Origin: Agaricus subrufescens
Lineage: Eukaryota; Basidiomycota; Agaricomycetes; Agaricales; Agaricaceae
DNA length: 64,000 bases
NCBI GenBank assembly: GCA_029945375.1
Contig: CM057063.1
Span: 1,919,894-1,983,893 of the forward strand
Reading direction: 5' to 3'
Below the pieces are notes generated by a model that worked only from the letters and a program-made list of their open reading frames with translations, ran no database searches and had not been told where the DNA came from. Shown piece after piece: positions 38,398 through 50,778 of this stretch. The translations under genes were made by a program, and so were the position numbers. Each line of letters starts with the position of its first letter. Within the stretch, counting starts at the first letter, position 1.

Positions 38398-39542
38398 ATG
38401 TTCAAATCCGCTCTCCTGTGTGTTGTGCTTACTGCCTCCGTTGCTTTTGCTTCTCCCAGCAAGCTTGCTCGCAGGTTCGTACCGTCCTTGTCGGTAGACT
38501 AATGAATTGATGGCTGATCTATGTTGGTCGAATAGGGCTTGCGGCAATGAGTTGAGCGATGATGAAGTCGCGCGCCTTGAGGCCGACTTTGCTGCCAAGA
38601 AGGTCAATGTTACCGCAAACAGGGCCTTGGCTGCTACCATTCCTGTTCACTTCCATGTTATCCAACAAGATTCGACCCTCAGCGGCGGAAATGTTCCGTA
38701 TGTATCTTCAAGCACTCTCTAGATCCGCATCGTCTAACATCTTCCCAGTGATTCGCAGCTCCGGGCTCAAATCGATGTATTGAACAAGGGATATGCTAAC
38801 AGTGGCCTATCCTTCACGCTTGCTAGCATTGACCACACCACGAATGCCCAATGGTTCCAATCCGTTGGTCCAGATGGCAGTGCACAAACAACTATGAAGC
38901 GGTCCCTTCGTGTCGGTGGTGCTGCCGATTTGAATGTTTACACCGTTGGGTAAGTGAATCAAGCCATTCAACAGCGAACTCGATGTTAATCCTTGATTTT
39001 AAAAATACAGCTTCGAAACTGGATCCGGTGCAGGCCTCTTGGGCTATTCCACTTTCCCCTCGGACTATTCGCGTAACCCTTCTGATGATGGTGTCGTCAT
39101 GCTCTACTCCTCGGTTCCTGGTGGAACCGCCTCTCCCTACAACCTTGGTCAGGTAGGGAGATCTAAAAATTGCTTAGAGGAAAATCATCTGAAATATTCT
39201 TTTTTTAGACTCTCACTCACGAAGCTGGTCACTGGGTCGGCCTCTTCCACACTTTCCAGGGTGGATGCACTTCCCCAGGAGATTCTGTCTCTGACACTCC
39301 TCCTGAGGCATCACCCAACTTTGGTTGCCCAAGCAGCCGCGATACCTGCTCTGGTGGCGGTGCTGATCCCATCCGTAAGTTTTTTCGGTTCTCGACTTGA
39401 GTACGGGAATGAGAATGAAATGTCGGATATGTTAGATAACTTCATGGACTACAGTGATGATGCCTGCATGAACCAGTTCACTGCTGGACAGGTTACACGT
39501 TTACAATCGCAAATGGCCACTTATCGTAATGTCTTTGTTTAG
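38398..39542 (+). CDS. Secreted M43-type (pappalysin-like) zinc metalloprotease
   Basis: Six exons (38398-38474, 38536-38697, 38749-38949, 39011-39152, 39209-39374, 39436-39542) give 284 residues in frame. Residues 1-19 form a signal peptide ([18 protein letters not shown]), followed by a short propeptide. The core has [40 protein letters not shown], and the zinc motif [20 protein letters not shown] (HExxHxxGxxH), then [14 protein letters not shown] and the Met-turn [14 protein letters not shown]. This is the fungal extracellular metalloprotease (MEP1-like) of peptidase family M43, which digests proteins outside the cell. Paired cysteines fit a secreted enzyme. The assignment is strong. Confidence 0.95.
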
Positions 39543-39904
39543 ATAAACAGGGGTTAAAAATCTCGCCTCCGTTTAAGGTGGTGGAGTGTTGTATATGTAG
39601 CAGTAGTTTTTAAAAACTGAACACACGATTATTCTCTGGGAATGAGTGTTGAGTGAGACGACAATTGAATTATTGAGTGGTGACCCGGGTGCATCATTCT
39701 TAGTAATTCGGAAATTATCTGGCAAAAAGGTGGATTTAATATATGTGCCCCTTGACTATATCCTCTTACCCTAGAGCACTGCCTTTTATCGGCGCGCGTT
39801 ACTGGCCTGAATATTCCGACGATTAAGAACATATAGTACAAAGAGGGAACGATCATGTGACACAACGCGAACGCGATCTCGAGTTGAACTTGACTGCAAC
39901 ACTG
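39543..39904. other. Intergenic upstream of BUB1
   Basis: Short spacer between the metalloprotease and BUB1. The BUB1 frame is open upstream to about 39857 but has no ATG there, so I start BUB1 at 39905. Confidence 0.5.
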
Positions 39905-42900
39905 ATGAAGCGACGATCCTCCACCTCCTCCGCTCAAGACGAACGCGAAACCCAGCGGCAGCAGTACCGCAAGCAGCTCGACACCGCTCTAGACGAAGAA
40001 GACGACCCTCTAGCAGTCTACCACCAGTTTGTCCAATGGACGATCAAGAGCTATGGGGAGTCCGATCCAGCATCAGGGTTGACCTCATTGCTAGAAGAAG
40101 CAACGCGAAAATTCAAGAACGATCCTCTATACAAAGCCGACCTGCGCTATCTGAAATTATGGACGCTGTACGCGAAGCACTCTGAGCGGCATCGTGCTTT
40201 GTCAATATACAAATACTTAATGACGAGTGACATTGGAACCTCTTACTCGCTGCTGTACGAAGAATATGCTAACGCTTTGGAGCTCGAAGGCAGGTGAGCT
40301 GCCTGGTTGTTAGTCTCTGAGACTCATAACAATTTTGATCCAGGAAGCAAGACGCTGATACCATCTACCGAAGAGGTATCAAGAAACAAGTGAGGCCGTT
40401 GGAGAGATTGAAGAGCAAATACAAAGATTTTCAAAGCCGTGTTGGTCCAATAGCCCCTGCGACGTCCTCTTCCAAAGCCTCTTTAAAATCATCATCATCC
40501 TCGAAGAAACCGACAGACGAAAAGAACCCCTCCAAAAACCAAACGTCTGGTGCACCTGGAACCTCTAAATCCTCCCCGTCATCTACCGTGAACCTCTCTT
40601 CAACAACCTCTACTACTGCTTCCCGATATGCGTTAATGATGGCACCACCAGCCCCAGGAAAACGGCCTGAGAAGTTGCGGTTCAATCTATCTTTGTTATT
40701 CTCGGATGGACAGGAATACAGCATCCAAGAAGCGAGGGCGCGTTCAATGGGTCTCCTCGGCAAAAAATGGGGCCCCCCTCCCCCATCAGAAATGCCACGC
40801 TCCGCCGCACAACTTGATACAGATGATGAAGGGTCGAGAATGGCAAAACCTTGGGCCCGAAAAAAGAGTCTTATGGGTGGTGCGGAGCCTACAGTTACAA
40901 TCAATACCAAGGAAGCTCTTGCAGACGTGTTTGGCATGTACAACTCCCCTGACAAGACCAAGATCTTCCCAGGCAGCAAACATGCACCTGTGAGGAAAGT
41001 TGAACCCCCTAACATATTGCCACGCCTTACGTTGGCACTTGAAAATGAAAATTCCAATGCCAAGACACCTAGTATGTTTGACTGGATTTTACTGACAATC
41101 ATTTACTGATCTCTCGTATAACAGCTTTACGACCCTTCGTAGACGAAAATTCTCAGCCAAATCGGACCACCCCCGGAGCCAAGGTACTTTACCCATGAGT
41201 TCTTGGTAATCCCTACTGACAGACCTTCGCTGTAGTTCACACCTTTCCAGGATTCGACTGCACAAAAAGTTCCTGCAGTCGCAAAAGGCGTCGCTATTCC
41301 TGTGGCACCGAATGATAGCGCATCTCGACTTAAATCAAAGGCTCCAGTTGCAAATGATAAACCCGTCTTCTCAAAGGTCTTCGCTCCCGCCACAAAGTTC
41401 GCACCTCAACGAAATACTTCGGGAGAGGCTCGCAAAAAAGACGAACCAGATTCTCGCGCATTTAAGCCATTTGTCGACGAGAGTGTTAAAGCTCCTTTCA
41501 AGGTCTTTAGCAGACCCGGGGAAGACGATGGAGGTGGTGCTGCCGCACATATGCAGAATGATCCTGCCCCGAAAACGCCTAATGCTACATTCACGCCATT
41601 TGTGGACAAAACACCAGCGTTTACGCCCTTCCGTGATACCCAGGAGGTTGCTGCTGCACCATTGACGGACAAGACACCTTCTGGACCTAGATCTCGATCA
41701 GCCCTCACTGCTATTAACATATCCAAAGCCAAGGAAGAAGAAAAGTTGTCCCACGAGCTTGTAGTTGGCCAGGAAGAGATAACAGAGGAGTATGGAGACG
41801 AATATCAGGAGTCAGAGGGCCAGTTTGAGGTTCCGACGGACGATGGAGAATATGAAGAGGATGAAGATCAGTATTATCGAGATGCTCCTCTCGGTGGTCG
41901 ATTTGGACAATTTAACGTGATGACACCTATCACGGAACGGACCTGCGAGTATACTATGGGGACAACGCCGAAAGAACCTCATTACGAGTCGCCGGAAGAA
42001 AGTAGTGCTGGGTCGCCCAGAGGCAGCAATGTCTTCATTCCACCTCAGATCGGGGAGCGTGAGGCACTGAAGAATGCTGAACGGCTTGCTGCTGAACTAC
42101 GGGGGGAGTCGGACTTCGAAGGCGAGGAGGAGGAAAATGAAGTAGAAGATGAACCAGAGGAGGGTTATGTGCAGGTACAGCATGAAAGTGATGATTTGGT
42201 GGATGGTTTGGAACAAAGAGCGGCCTCACTCAGCTTGACGGAAAGACGAGTGTCAAGCCAGCAATTCCATTTCTCCAATCCTTGTCATCCCTTCGAACCC
42301 ACCGTCCTCTCGTTACTCCTATCGCAGATACCTTCGGACGATCAGTTTTACGACTTACATGACCAAACATCGCAACAGCTGGAAAAGCTGGAAAAAACCA
42401 CGAGAAAGTCGGCTCCCCTATCTCCTTATACACTTACCCTAAACGGACATCGTTTCACGGTCAGTGAAAAGCTGGGAGAGGGAGGATTCGGTTCGGTATT
42501 CAAAGCCCGTGATATGGGTAACCGTACGACGATCGAAGAGGATGATGATGACTTTGATGATCTGGATATCGATTTGGATGCTGACCTCGATGACGATGAA
42601 TCTTCTTCCTTGGTCGCCATCAAAGTCGTCAAACCGCGAAACATCTGGGAATATCATGTGCTCCGTCGGTTACATGTATCTCTACCTTCCTCATTATGTC
42701 GTTCCCTCGTCCTTCCACATGCGTTATACGCCTATTCAGACGAATCCTTCCTCGTCCTCAGCTTGTGTTCACAAGGCATGCTTCTCAACATCATCAACAA
42801 TGCCGCTTCAGCCGGCGTATCACAACAGGGAGCATGTCTAGACGAACTCCTCGTCATGTTTTTCTCCATCGAACTCATCCGTCTCGTCGAAGGAATGCAC

Positions 42901-43506
42901 AGCGCAGGTTTCATCCACGGCGATCTCAAAATCGACAACTGCCTTTTACGACTCGAAGATATTCCAGGAGGAGCATCAGGCTGGGATGCTCAATATCAAC
43001 CATCGGGTAAAGGCGGCTGGTCATATAAAGGTCTCAAACTCATCGATTTTGGACGAACAATCGATACTGGGATGTTTCCTCCAGGCCAAGCATTCCTTAC
43101 GGATTGGGCAACGGACGAGAGAGATTGTTTTGAACTTCGACAAGGCCGACCGTGGACGTTCCAAACGGATTACTTTGGTCTCGCAGGGATCATCTATTGC
43201 ATGCTTTTTGGAAAGTATATCCAAGAAAGCTCTATTATTCTCGTTCCCGACTCGGACTCGGGGGCGGAGCGATACAAGATTGGTACACCGCTGAAACGGT
43301 ATTGGCAGGGCGATATCTGGAATCAGCTATTTGATGTGTTGCTCAATCCGTGTTTGGTCCAACCGGATGGAGCGTTACCCGTTTGTGAAGCATTAGCGTC
43401 GATTAGGAGGGACATGGAGGCTTGGTTACAGGCGAATTGTAATAGGTCCAGTAACACCTTGAAAGGGTTGTTGAAGAAAGTCGAAAAATCGTGTTATACT
43501 ACATAG
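39905..43506 (+). CDS. BUB1: Spindle-assembly checkpoint kinase BUB1/Mad3 family
   Basis: Four exons (39905-40293, 40344-41071, 41125-41183, 41236-43506) give about 1148 residues. The N-terminal Mad3/BUB1 TPR domain reads DDPLAVYHQFVQWTIKSYGE then YLKLWTLYAKHSERHRALSI. The disordered middle has five copies of a [F/L]xPFxD motif. A segment near residue 620 (FNVMTPITERTCEYTMGTT) is a candidate Bub3-binding (GLEBS-like) region. The C-terminal kinase begins near 793 with GEGGFGSV, has VAIK (853), HGDLKIDN (about 951) and DFG in LIDFGRTID (about 996), so it should be catalytically active. An acidic insert (DDDDFDDLDIDLDADLDDDE) lies between the glycine loop and VAIK. BUB1 acts at kinetochores, phosphorylating H2A and recruiting checkpoint proteins. 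A family-wide identification is secure. Confidence 0.95.
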
Positions 43507-44700
43507 TAGTTTTCTTTAAATCTAGTTACTCCGTTCTACTTGCTTTCCTTGACTTGTATGTTATACATTAGCTTCTGGTGGGATATAGATAAAAATCATT
43601 AATTGATTTTGCATCGCCTTGGACACGAGAAAATCGCAGACACAGAAAGCTGACTTATCCTTGTTACACTTCTAAGACACACACAAAAAGAAAAAACTGA
43701 CAAAAGGTAACTACATCTGGGGGGGTGCAACAACAACAAACATAATTCCTGAGGGATCCACATAGAACATTGGTGTATGAGGAAGGGGGCGGCAGTGTTG
43801 GAGGCGGGAAGAAGGTGAAAAAAGGAGGGGGAACTAATACGGACATGAAAGGCGGGGGGGGAGGAATGTGTATGTACGTATGTATGACGGGGCGGGGGGG
43901 AGGTAGGGAATGTGGGGCAATATACATATGCATGTATGCGTACATACTATGTGGATTTCTCTCCTCCCTTCTCTCTCTTCTCTCTTCTCTCTCCAAAGAA
44001 AAAAAAAAATCAAACAAGCAACTCCTACGTACTGAAACATAGCCAAATATGTAGGACGTAGTTGCAAGTAGGAATAGTAATGAAGGAAAGAATAAAGAAA
44101 AAGAAATGAATATGAAGGTGAAGAAAAAAAAAAGGTGAAAACAGAAAGGATAGCGAAACAACAGCGAGTGATGACAACAAACAACAAAAAAAGGGTAAAG
44201 GAAAGGAAAGAAAAAGAAAAAAGGAAGGAAAAGAAAGAAAAAAAAATACACCATCGACCACTAACCACCACCACCGCCCAGATTCACGCCAACCTTTTTC
44301 ACTGAACCCATCGTTTCCTCCCCCACGTCACAAAAAGACAGTAAATCAAGAGAGTGTTTCCACCTTTGATCGAAACTTATCATCATCATCATCATCACCA
44401 GATCCATCCACACACACAACAAAGATATCAATAACACCATCCATAGGCATAGGACTCCCCGAAATCCATACTCTGATGAGTCACATCGTCAAACCCTCGA
44501 TTCATCAACCACACACACAGTCATCTCATCTCACCCAATCCCATCCCGTCCCATCCACATTCAATCAATCAAAACGTTGATCTATCCCCAAACATCCATC
44601 GCAACAACATCCTAAACCAAATCAAGAATACCTCTTCTTCACCTCAGCGCTCAAACTCCCCACCACACACTACTCACACACACAAAAAGGCCGGCCCTTT
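43507..44700. other. Purine-rich, low-complexity convergent intergenic region
   Basis: The stretch between convergent BUB1 and ataxin-2 has long G-runs near 43780-43910 and A/G tracts at about 44050-44250, then CA/CAT-rich sequence to 44650. It is the 3' UTR side of both genes. The open frames across it are composition artefacts of the purine bias. Confidence 0.65.
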
Positions 44701-47700
44701 TCATGCGTGCCCTCCCATCTGTACAGGAGGCGGTGGTCCATTTTCGTATGGGTGAGGTACTCCAGAGGGTGGTGGTTGCATCATCATAGGATAGGGGACG
44801 GCATGTTGTACTAGGATTTACTCAATCAGCGACAACAACTAATTAAATCAAAAAATTGACGTTGCGTACATTGCGGACTTTGATGGTGATAATATGGGTG
44901 TGCATGTGCAGGAATAGGTGTAGGTGGCATAGATGGTCGGGGTCCTGCGCCGTTAGGCGGAGGCGGGTAAGCACCCGGAGGTGGTGGTGGGGGCATATAG
45001 GCTAATTTCGGGGGTTTTTTCAGTAAAGCAACGTTAATATCACTAAACACGACCACTTACGCTGCATTTGACTCATAGCAGGAGAATACATTGCTATACG
45101 TAGATGAACATATAGACGATGAGCATTAAAACACCAAAGATGACTCACCAGGAGGGGGCATACCAGGAGGATAAGGCATAGGTTGCATAAATGGAGCGTG
45201 TATGTAAGCCCCTGGCGGACCAGGAGGGGCCATCCCGGGCATCATAGGCTAAATAAACCCAAGGACGATCGTAGAGCAACCATCACGACACAACAAGAAT
45301 GAAATGGAAGCAATGTTAGCATATCGGGAAAAAATATAGCCAAGGAACAAAGAAATAGAGACCGAAACGCGATATCATGGAACTCATGTGAAATGGAAAC
45401 GGCAAGAATAGAGAGCATAGAAGTAAAAAGATACGAACTTGAGCGGGGTATCCATAAGGAGGATAAGGATAGACATATCGTGCAGCCGCTTGGGCGTTCG
45501 GATCCTCTTCGTAAGGTGGAGGGGGTGCAGGAGGCTGGACTGGTGGGCCCATATGACTCGGGTGAGGAGGAGGATGAGAGACAGTGACGAAAATCTGAGC
45601 GTAGCGTTTGCCGTGATAAGGCCATATCGGACCTAGAATCAAAACTTAAGTCGCATATAGCAAGTAACAGGACATCTCAAGCGTACCTGTTTGGCTTGGA
45701 TCGTTGACTTTACCATGCTTGTATGGGTTAAAGTCATCTTTGATATGACCGACAGTGCTCTTTTTCAGTGGTTTGTTACCGAAGAACGGATTGTTGCTCG
45801 TGGTAACCGGGTTTTCCATCTTGGGCTTGGGTGGCGTGGCAGTATGCGGCGTTGTGTTCGAGGCCGCCGATGGCGCACCAGTACTCGACGACGCGCTGCC
45901 CTAAATAGACAGATATTCCAGGAATAACACAAACACAGACCAAAAAGATCGCGTCAGGCCAACATATACAAATTCGTCAGTAAAAGCAGTAAATTCATTA
46001 CAGGAGTAAAGGCATTTGCCTTCGGATTCGGTCTGAAAGACGATGCGTTGACATTCAACCTGTTCGCATTGGTTGTCGTAGGTGACATAGGGGCCGGACT
46101 TGCACTCGCCGTCGCAGTTGGAGTCACGGAAATAGCATTGCCGTTTACACCGTTCGTGCCCAAAGTCGTAGGAACTGATGCTTGCTTGCCCTTACCCTTG
46201 AACGGCGGTATAGGTTGGATATGCATCGGAATCTTCTTGACAGCCGAATCGGATTTGGACGCCGGGGGGCCCACACCAGGTTTCGGAGGGGGGACAGGAG
46301 TTTGAGTTGATTGTTGTTTAGAGGACCCGGCGGCGGCGGCGGCCTTCATGGCGCCTTTGAGAGGTGCACCAACGCCGACACCCCGCGATGCAGTAACAGC
46401 AGTCGAGGCGCCGATCGCTCGAGCTTGATTCGATTCCGCATCTTTCTTGGCCTTTTCCTTGATCAGGCGCTGCTTCTCTTCATCTTTAGCCAAAATAGGG
46501 ACGAGATCGTCAGGGATGGGCTTATTGAGCTACGGGGAACGATAAGAAAAGCCATGACAGGTTGAAAGAAAACTCCGCACCTTGAAACTCTGACTGAACT
46601 TGACTAATTCTGCCATACGTTTATCCATATCATTCTTGACAAGTGCCTGACGTTTCCGAGTCAATCGTTGTTTTTCTGTCGTAACAAAGTCACGGAATGC
46701 AGCAGGGGCATCCTAGGGTGCACGCGATCAAGATTGGACGATCCAAAGGACAATACTATGTCAACATACCTTTGCAGGAACTGGAGAGGGAGAGGGCGTC
46801 TTATCAGGAGGTGTAACTGTCTGACTGACCGCGCTGCCGTCTGGACCATTGACGGCGACCTTGGGAATTTCCGGCTTGGCGGCAGGTGCAGGGACAGGAA
46901 CGGCGCTGACGGTAGATGTCGGAGGTGAAAGGGCGCCAGCTTGACCTCTTCGAGCACCAGGAGGAACGTAGGCGCCTTGCCCGCGGACAACAGCACCATA
47001 CCTGCAACACAAGTTGAGGAGGTTACCGGACGATAAGTAGATCCAAGTACTCACTTGTCCTCCTCATTTGCACCGCTATCATCTATGTTGCGCTCCTCTC
47101 TGATGTGCGGATTATTACTGGCAGTCTGTTTAGAGAATGGCATAGCGTCAAAGATGAGTAACAGAAAAAAAATAGCAATGCCGAGAATAGCCACATACTC
47201 CTAATATCTCGGCGGCGATGCGCTGAGCTTTGAGCTCACGCTCTTTGAAATCAGCTGCGCTACGGTCGAGCTTTGTAGTATATTCGTCTTCATTAAAGCC
47301 ACCAGTGACACCAAAAAGCTGTTCGTTGACAGCAAACTGATCCCAGCCAGTATTAACAGTAGTACCAAAAGTATCATCATTCCCCAAGGGAGGTGCATCG
47401 TGATCAGGGAGCCAAGCCTGGAGCTCGCGTTCGCGGCCGGCGTTGGACTTTTTCTGACTAATGTCGATATCGGTTTTGAAAGCTGGGATAGCGAGAAGTT
47501 TGTGCGTCAAATCGATTGGCGACGCAAGGCCTTGGACAAACAACTCACTATCACCATTTGCGGGCTTCGCATCAGCGGGCCCCGAGGTATAGCTCTCGAT
47601 GTTGGTGGAGGCTATGAAGATCTGGTCCTTGAGCGGGGCACCGGGTGATGTTAGATCCTTGACATCTCGCAGAGTGACGCCGGTGGTGTCGCCTTCGTTT

Positions 47701-48108
47701 GTGGACGTCGAGGCGACGACACCCTCGAAGCGAGAGGCGGTTTTGGTGGTGAGAGTGACGGTGGTGCCCTGGAAAGCGGCGTCAGAGGAGAAAACGGCTG
47801 GGGGGGAGGAGAGGACGCACGGTGAGGCCGGTGAGGGCCTGGAGGACGCGGTCGCGGGGATTATCAGGCCGTGCGCCGTTGGGCTGGGCAAGGGGGGAAA
47901 GCGGGCCCTGGTGGGCGGAGGGCGGGCCTGGGTGGGCGCGGGGGGAGGGGGTGGACGGGGAAAAGGTGGGGGACGCCCGAGCGCCAGTCCAGGCGGAGCG
48001 GCTGGGAGGAGGTGAGCGGGCGACGGGGGGCGCGGGGGCGGGGGCGTACCGGGCAGAGTCGGGGCCTCCCTTCCTCGGAGGCTTGGCCGGGCGGGACGTG
48101 GCAGCCAT
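44701..48108 (-). CDS. PBP1: Ataxin-2 family RNA-binding protein (PBP1-like)
   Basis: Read from the ATG at 48108 (MAATSRPAKPPRKGGPDSAR). An LSm-like domain follows: DRVLQALTGLT, intron 47769-47820, then GTTVTLTTKTASRFEGVVAS and LKDQIFIASTNIESYTS. The LsmAD region has NTGWDQFAVNEQLFGVTGGF and STKLDRS-like RAADFKERELKAQRIAAEIL. The C-terminal half is disordered with a clear PAM2 motif (RLNVNASSFRPNPKANAFTP) that binds the MLLE domain of poly(A)-binding protein. The last exons are Pro/Gly-rich (for example GAYPPPPNGAGPRPSM) and the protein ends PPPVQMGGHA. Ataxin-2/Pbp1 links PABP to poly(A) length control and stress granules. Exon boundaries in the Pro-rich 3' part are less sure. Confidence 0.9.
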
Positions 48109-48943
48109 AAACGGTTATCTAACCAAAGAGAAAAGAAAGAACGAAAAAGATACGAAGGCGTTGCCCGAACAGCAGGACGAGAGCGACAGGTCGCAGGAGA
48201 AGAGTGGGAAAGACTCGGGAGAGAAAATGCCGGGAAAAAGTATCGTATACAATAAGGGTGCTGACGAACAGCGAGAAATGGGCTTGCCGCTGTGGACGAC
48301 GACGACGGGGATGCGCAGAAAAGCAACGGCCAGCCTGCCAATTCAATCCGCAACCCCTCCGCCCCCCGGCCACCCCCAGCCCCCCCCATCCGAGCCTCCC
48401 CCGCCCGGATCACCTCTCGTGTTTCGCCCTGCCCTCGGGGTCCTGCCGCATGCCGTGTCCTTCCCACAGCCCGAGTCCGACTCGGTCTTCCAGGACGGGC
48501 TTCAAGCACGGCCTGATTGATATGGCACCCACGGAACCGAGTCGCCGCCTATCAACATGATATCATAGAACAATCTCACCGCGACGTCCACAACCTACTC
48601 GTAGACATGCCCATTTGACTCGGGTAAAAAGCGTCATAAATCTCACGCAGAGAAATAACTAGACCTTTCTCGAATCCTCTCAAAGCTAAAGACTCTTTCC
48701 ACGCGCAAAGCTCGTGCGATACCTCAAGGCCTTCTGTTTTCGAGCTACACAAGTATATAATAGAAATACAATCAGTGCTAATCTTATGCGATGGTATATA
48801 TGTTTTTTTACATGCAACACTTCAAAGCAAAAATTCCCTAAACGCCAATCTGATAACCAAAAGAAAAAATAGAATCAAGGTCACAGCAATTCAAAGTCAT
48901 GCTAAAGACACGAAAACGTAAGTCCAAAGTCAACAACAAAATG
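48109..48943. other. GC-rich upstream region of ataxin-2
   Basis: The part next to the start codon is GC-rich and dense in short open frames on both strands because of composition. It should contain the ataxin-2 promoter and leader. I see no separate gene. Confidence 0.5.
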
Positions 48944-49805
48944 TCAAGTCAAACACAAACCAGATTTCTTCCAAAGATCCATCTTCCGAGCCACATTATA
49001 AATCTCAGAGCACCCAAAATCATCAGACTTGTTCTCCAACCCATTCTCGTTCACAGAAGCTTTACGCCCGCACTTGTGATCTCCCTTTACAAACTCAAGA
49101 TCAATAAGAACAGCAGCGCCATGCTTGTCAAGGATGTTACTAGGCTGGAGACTTCCATGGGTGTAGCCCGCGTCATGCAAAGTTTCCAAAGCTTTGATGA
49201 CGGACAAACTAATAAAGTTAAACGTTTATTTAAAGTCACAAAATCAATAATACAGGAAAAAAAACTCACTTCAACTCCCTCGTGTTCTTGTTCAACTCAA
49301 CAGCCGTGGGCTCGCCACCAAAAGCCAAAACAAGACAAGACACAACATCAGGCTCCTCATCAGTCTCCTCAGCCAACACAGCCTGAAACAGCCCATAACA
49401 TCTCGGAATTATACTTCCCTGAAACTGCGCCAACTCTTCATATCTCTGATACTCCCGCCAAATCGCATCATTCCTCGGTCCGCCAACTTTAGAGATCTTG
49501 AGCACAACATCAACAAGTTCATCACTATCCGGCATATCAAGTCTCGCAGTATACACCGCAATATGATCGCTCGAATGGATCTTGTCAACATTGGTTATGA
49601 TAAACGCCGAATTGGCTGTGGCGGTAGGCTCGGTGTCTTTAGCCGTAGCTTCAATGATGACGCGATGAAAGACGGGTTGCCCTTCATCGAGTACGTCGAC
49701 TACGGCTTGGGGAAGCTTAATGTAGCTATCGATGACGAGGGAGGTCATGGTGGTAATCAGATGAGAGGCGTGCTGCTGCTGCAAGGCTGCCAGAGCAGAC
49801 GTCAT
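48944..49805 (-). CDS. Degenerate protein kinase-like protein
   Basis: Two exons, 49805-49270 and 49208-48944 (61-nt intron), give 266 residues. The first half has a kinase N-lobe-like region (AVYTARLDMPDSDELVDVVLK, then a helix IWREYQRYEELAQFQGSIIP and YGLFQAVLAEE). The second has LSVIKALETLHDAGYTHGSL, QPSNILDKHGAAVLIDLEF. These are the catalytic loop (HGS in place of HRD; QPSN keeps the asparagine) and the metal site (DLE in place of DFG), both degenerate. Such small kinase-like proteins are common and variable in Agaricomycetes; whether this one phosphorylates anything is doubtful. The last 40 residues, KSDDFGCSEIYNVARKMDLW, resemble the F-helix region. Truncated relative to a full kinase. 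Confidence 0.75.
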
Positions 49806-50778
49806 GCAATTAGTCCGCTTATGTAATCGACTCGCAGTAGCAATGTGTCATTTCATCTGGAAAGGTATATAGTATGTTGTTACTCTTATCAACTCAGATA
49901 GCTTCGCTTTCTACAACGACTTCCTGGGCCTGACGTATTTTAACATCTTTGAGTTAATCAGGAAACGGCAACTGAGATTTCTTACAAGGACACGTAATTT
50001 GTATCTATGGACTTTTACAATTCGCTGGTCAACGCTGCCAGTTATCCGAAAGGATTTCAGATTTGATGTCGAGGCCGGGATCGGAATGCTATATTTAACA
50101 GAACAGTTCGACAGGCAAAGGCTATGTGTATTTGATATGTCCGAGATCTGAAAACGTAAAGATTCTCTCAGCGCACCGGCCTGTGTCTACAATGATCTTC
50201 TTCGACTCCTATACCGGAAAAAAATATATCCTCACTTCCTGTTTAGTCTGCACCAGCTGTCGTATAAAGCTCGCCGCTAGCTTATTTTGACGGCGTAACC
50301 CGAATGTTCAACATATAGTCCGCTCAGTAGAACCTCCTAGAGAAATACTAGTCTGTATCAGGACTCGTGAACGTAGCGCTTCACATATACATATCCCACC
50401 CCCATAATCTTTGTTAATACTAAACTACCCATTACATACATATATCGCCATCATCATGAAACTCCTCTCAACGTAGAACATTTTGTGATCGGAGCGATTA
50501 AGGAGGCTATTCAATCTTGTCCATCCCAATCCAAAAAAGACGCATCCCCACATCCCCAATCACCAGCAAGACGCAAGTACGGGAGAGTCAGGAAAACCGA
50601 TGGACGCAACGGTTAAACAACTCCACGGAAATTTTTTCACTTATGTGGCTGCGGCATATTCCGTGATCCCTTCCCGCGGGTTGTTTACTTCATCATTCAG
50701 AAAGCGCCAAAGAGTTTTACGTTCAATCGGCACAGGTCGTCGTCGTTTGTGCGCAAAGCAACTCTCTCTCCAGCAACC
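49806..50778. other. Intergenic, about 1 kb
   Basis: Divergent promoter region between the kinase-like gene and the alpha-amylase gene. The short frame at 50600-50794 overlaps the amylase start and has no recognisable domain. Confidence 0.5.

Noticed and set aside
39857..39904. BUB1 start at 39857
   Set aside because: The frame there begins with GTG. The first in-frame ATG is 39905, directly before the TPR domain.
43664..44254. 196-residue minus-strand Phe/Pro-rich membrane protein
   Set aside because: The frame is produced by the polypurine tract (Phe/Ser/Leu/Pro codons only). No real domain or splice structure.
47822..48520. 232-residue plus-strand gene opposite the ataxin-2 start
   Set aside because: It is antisense to well-supported ataxin-2 coding sequence and owes its length to GC-rich composition.
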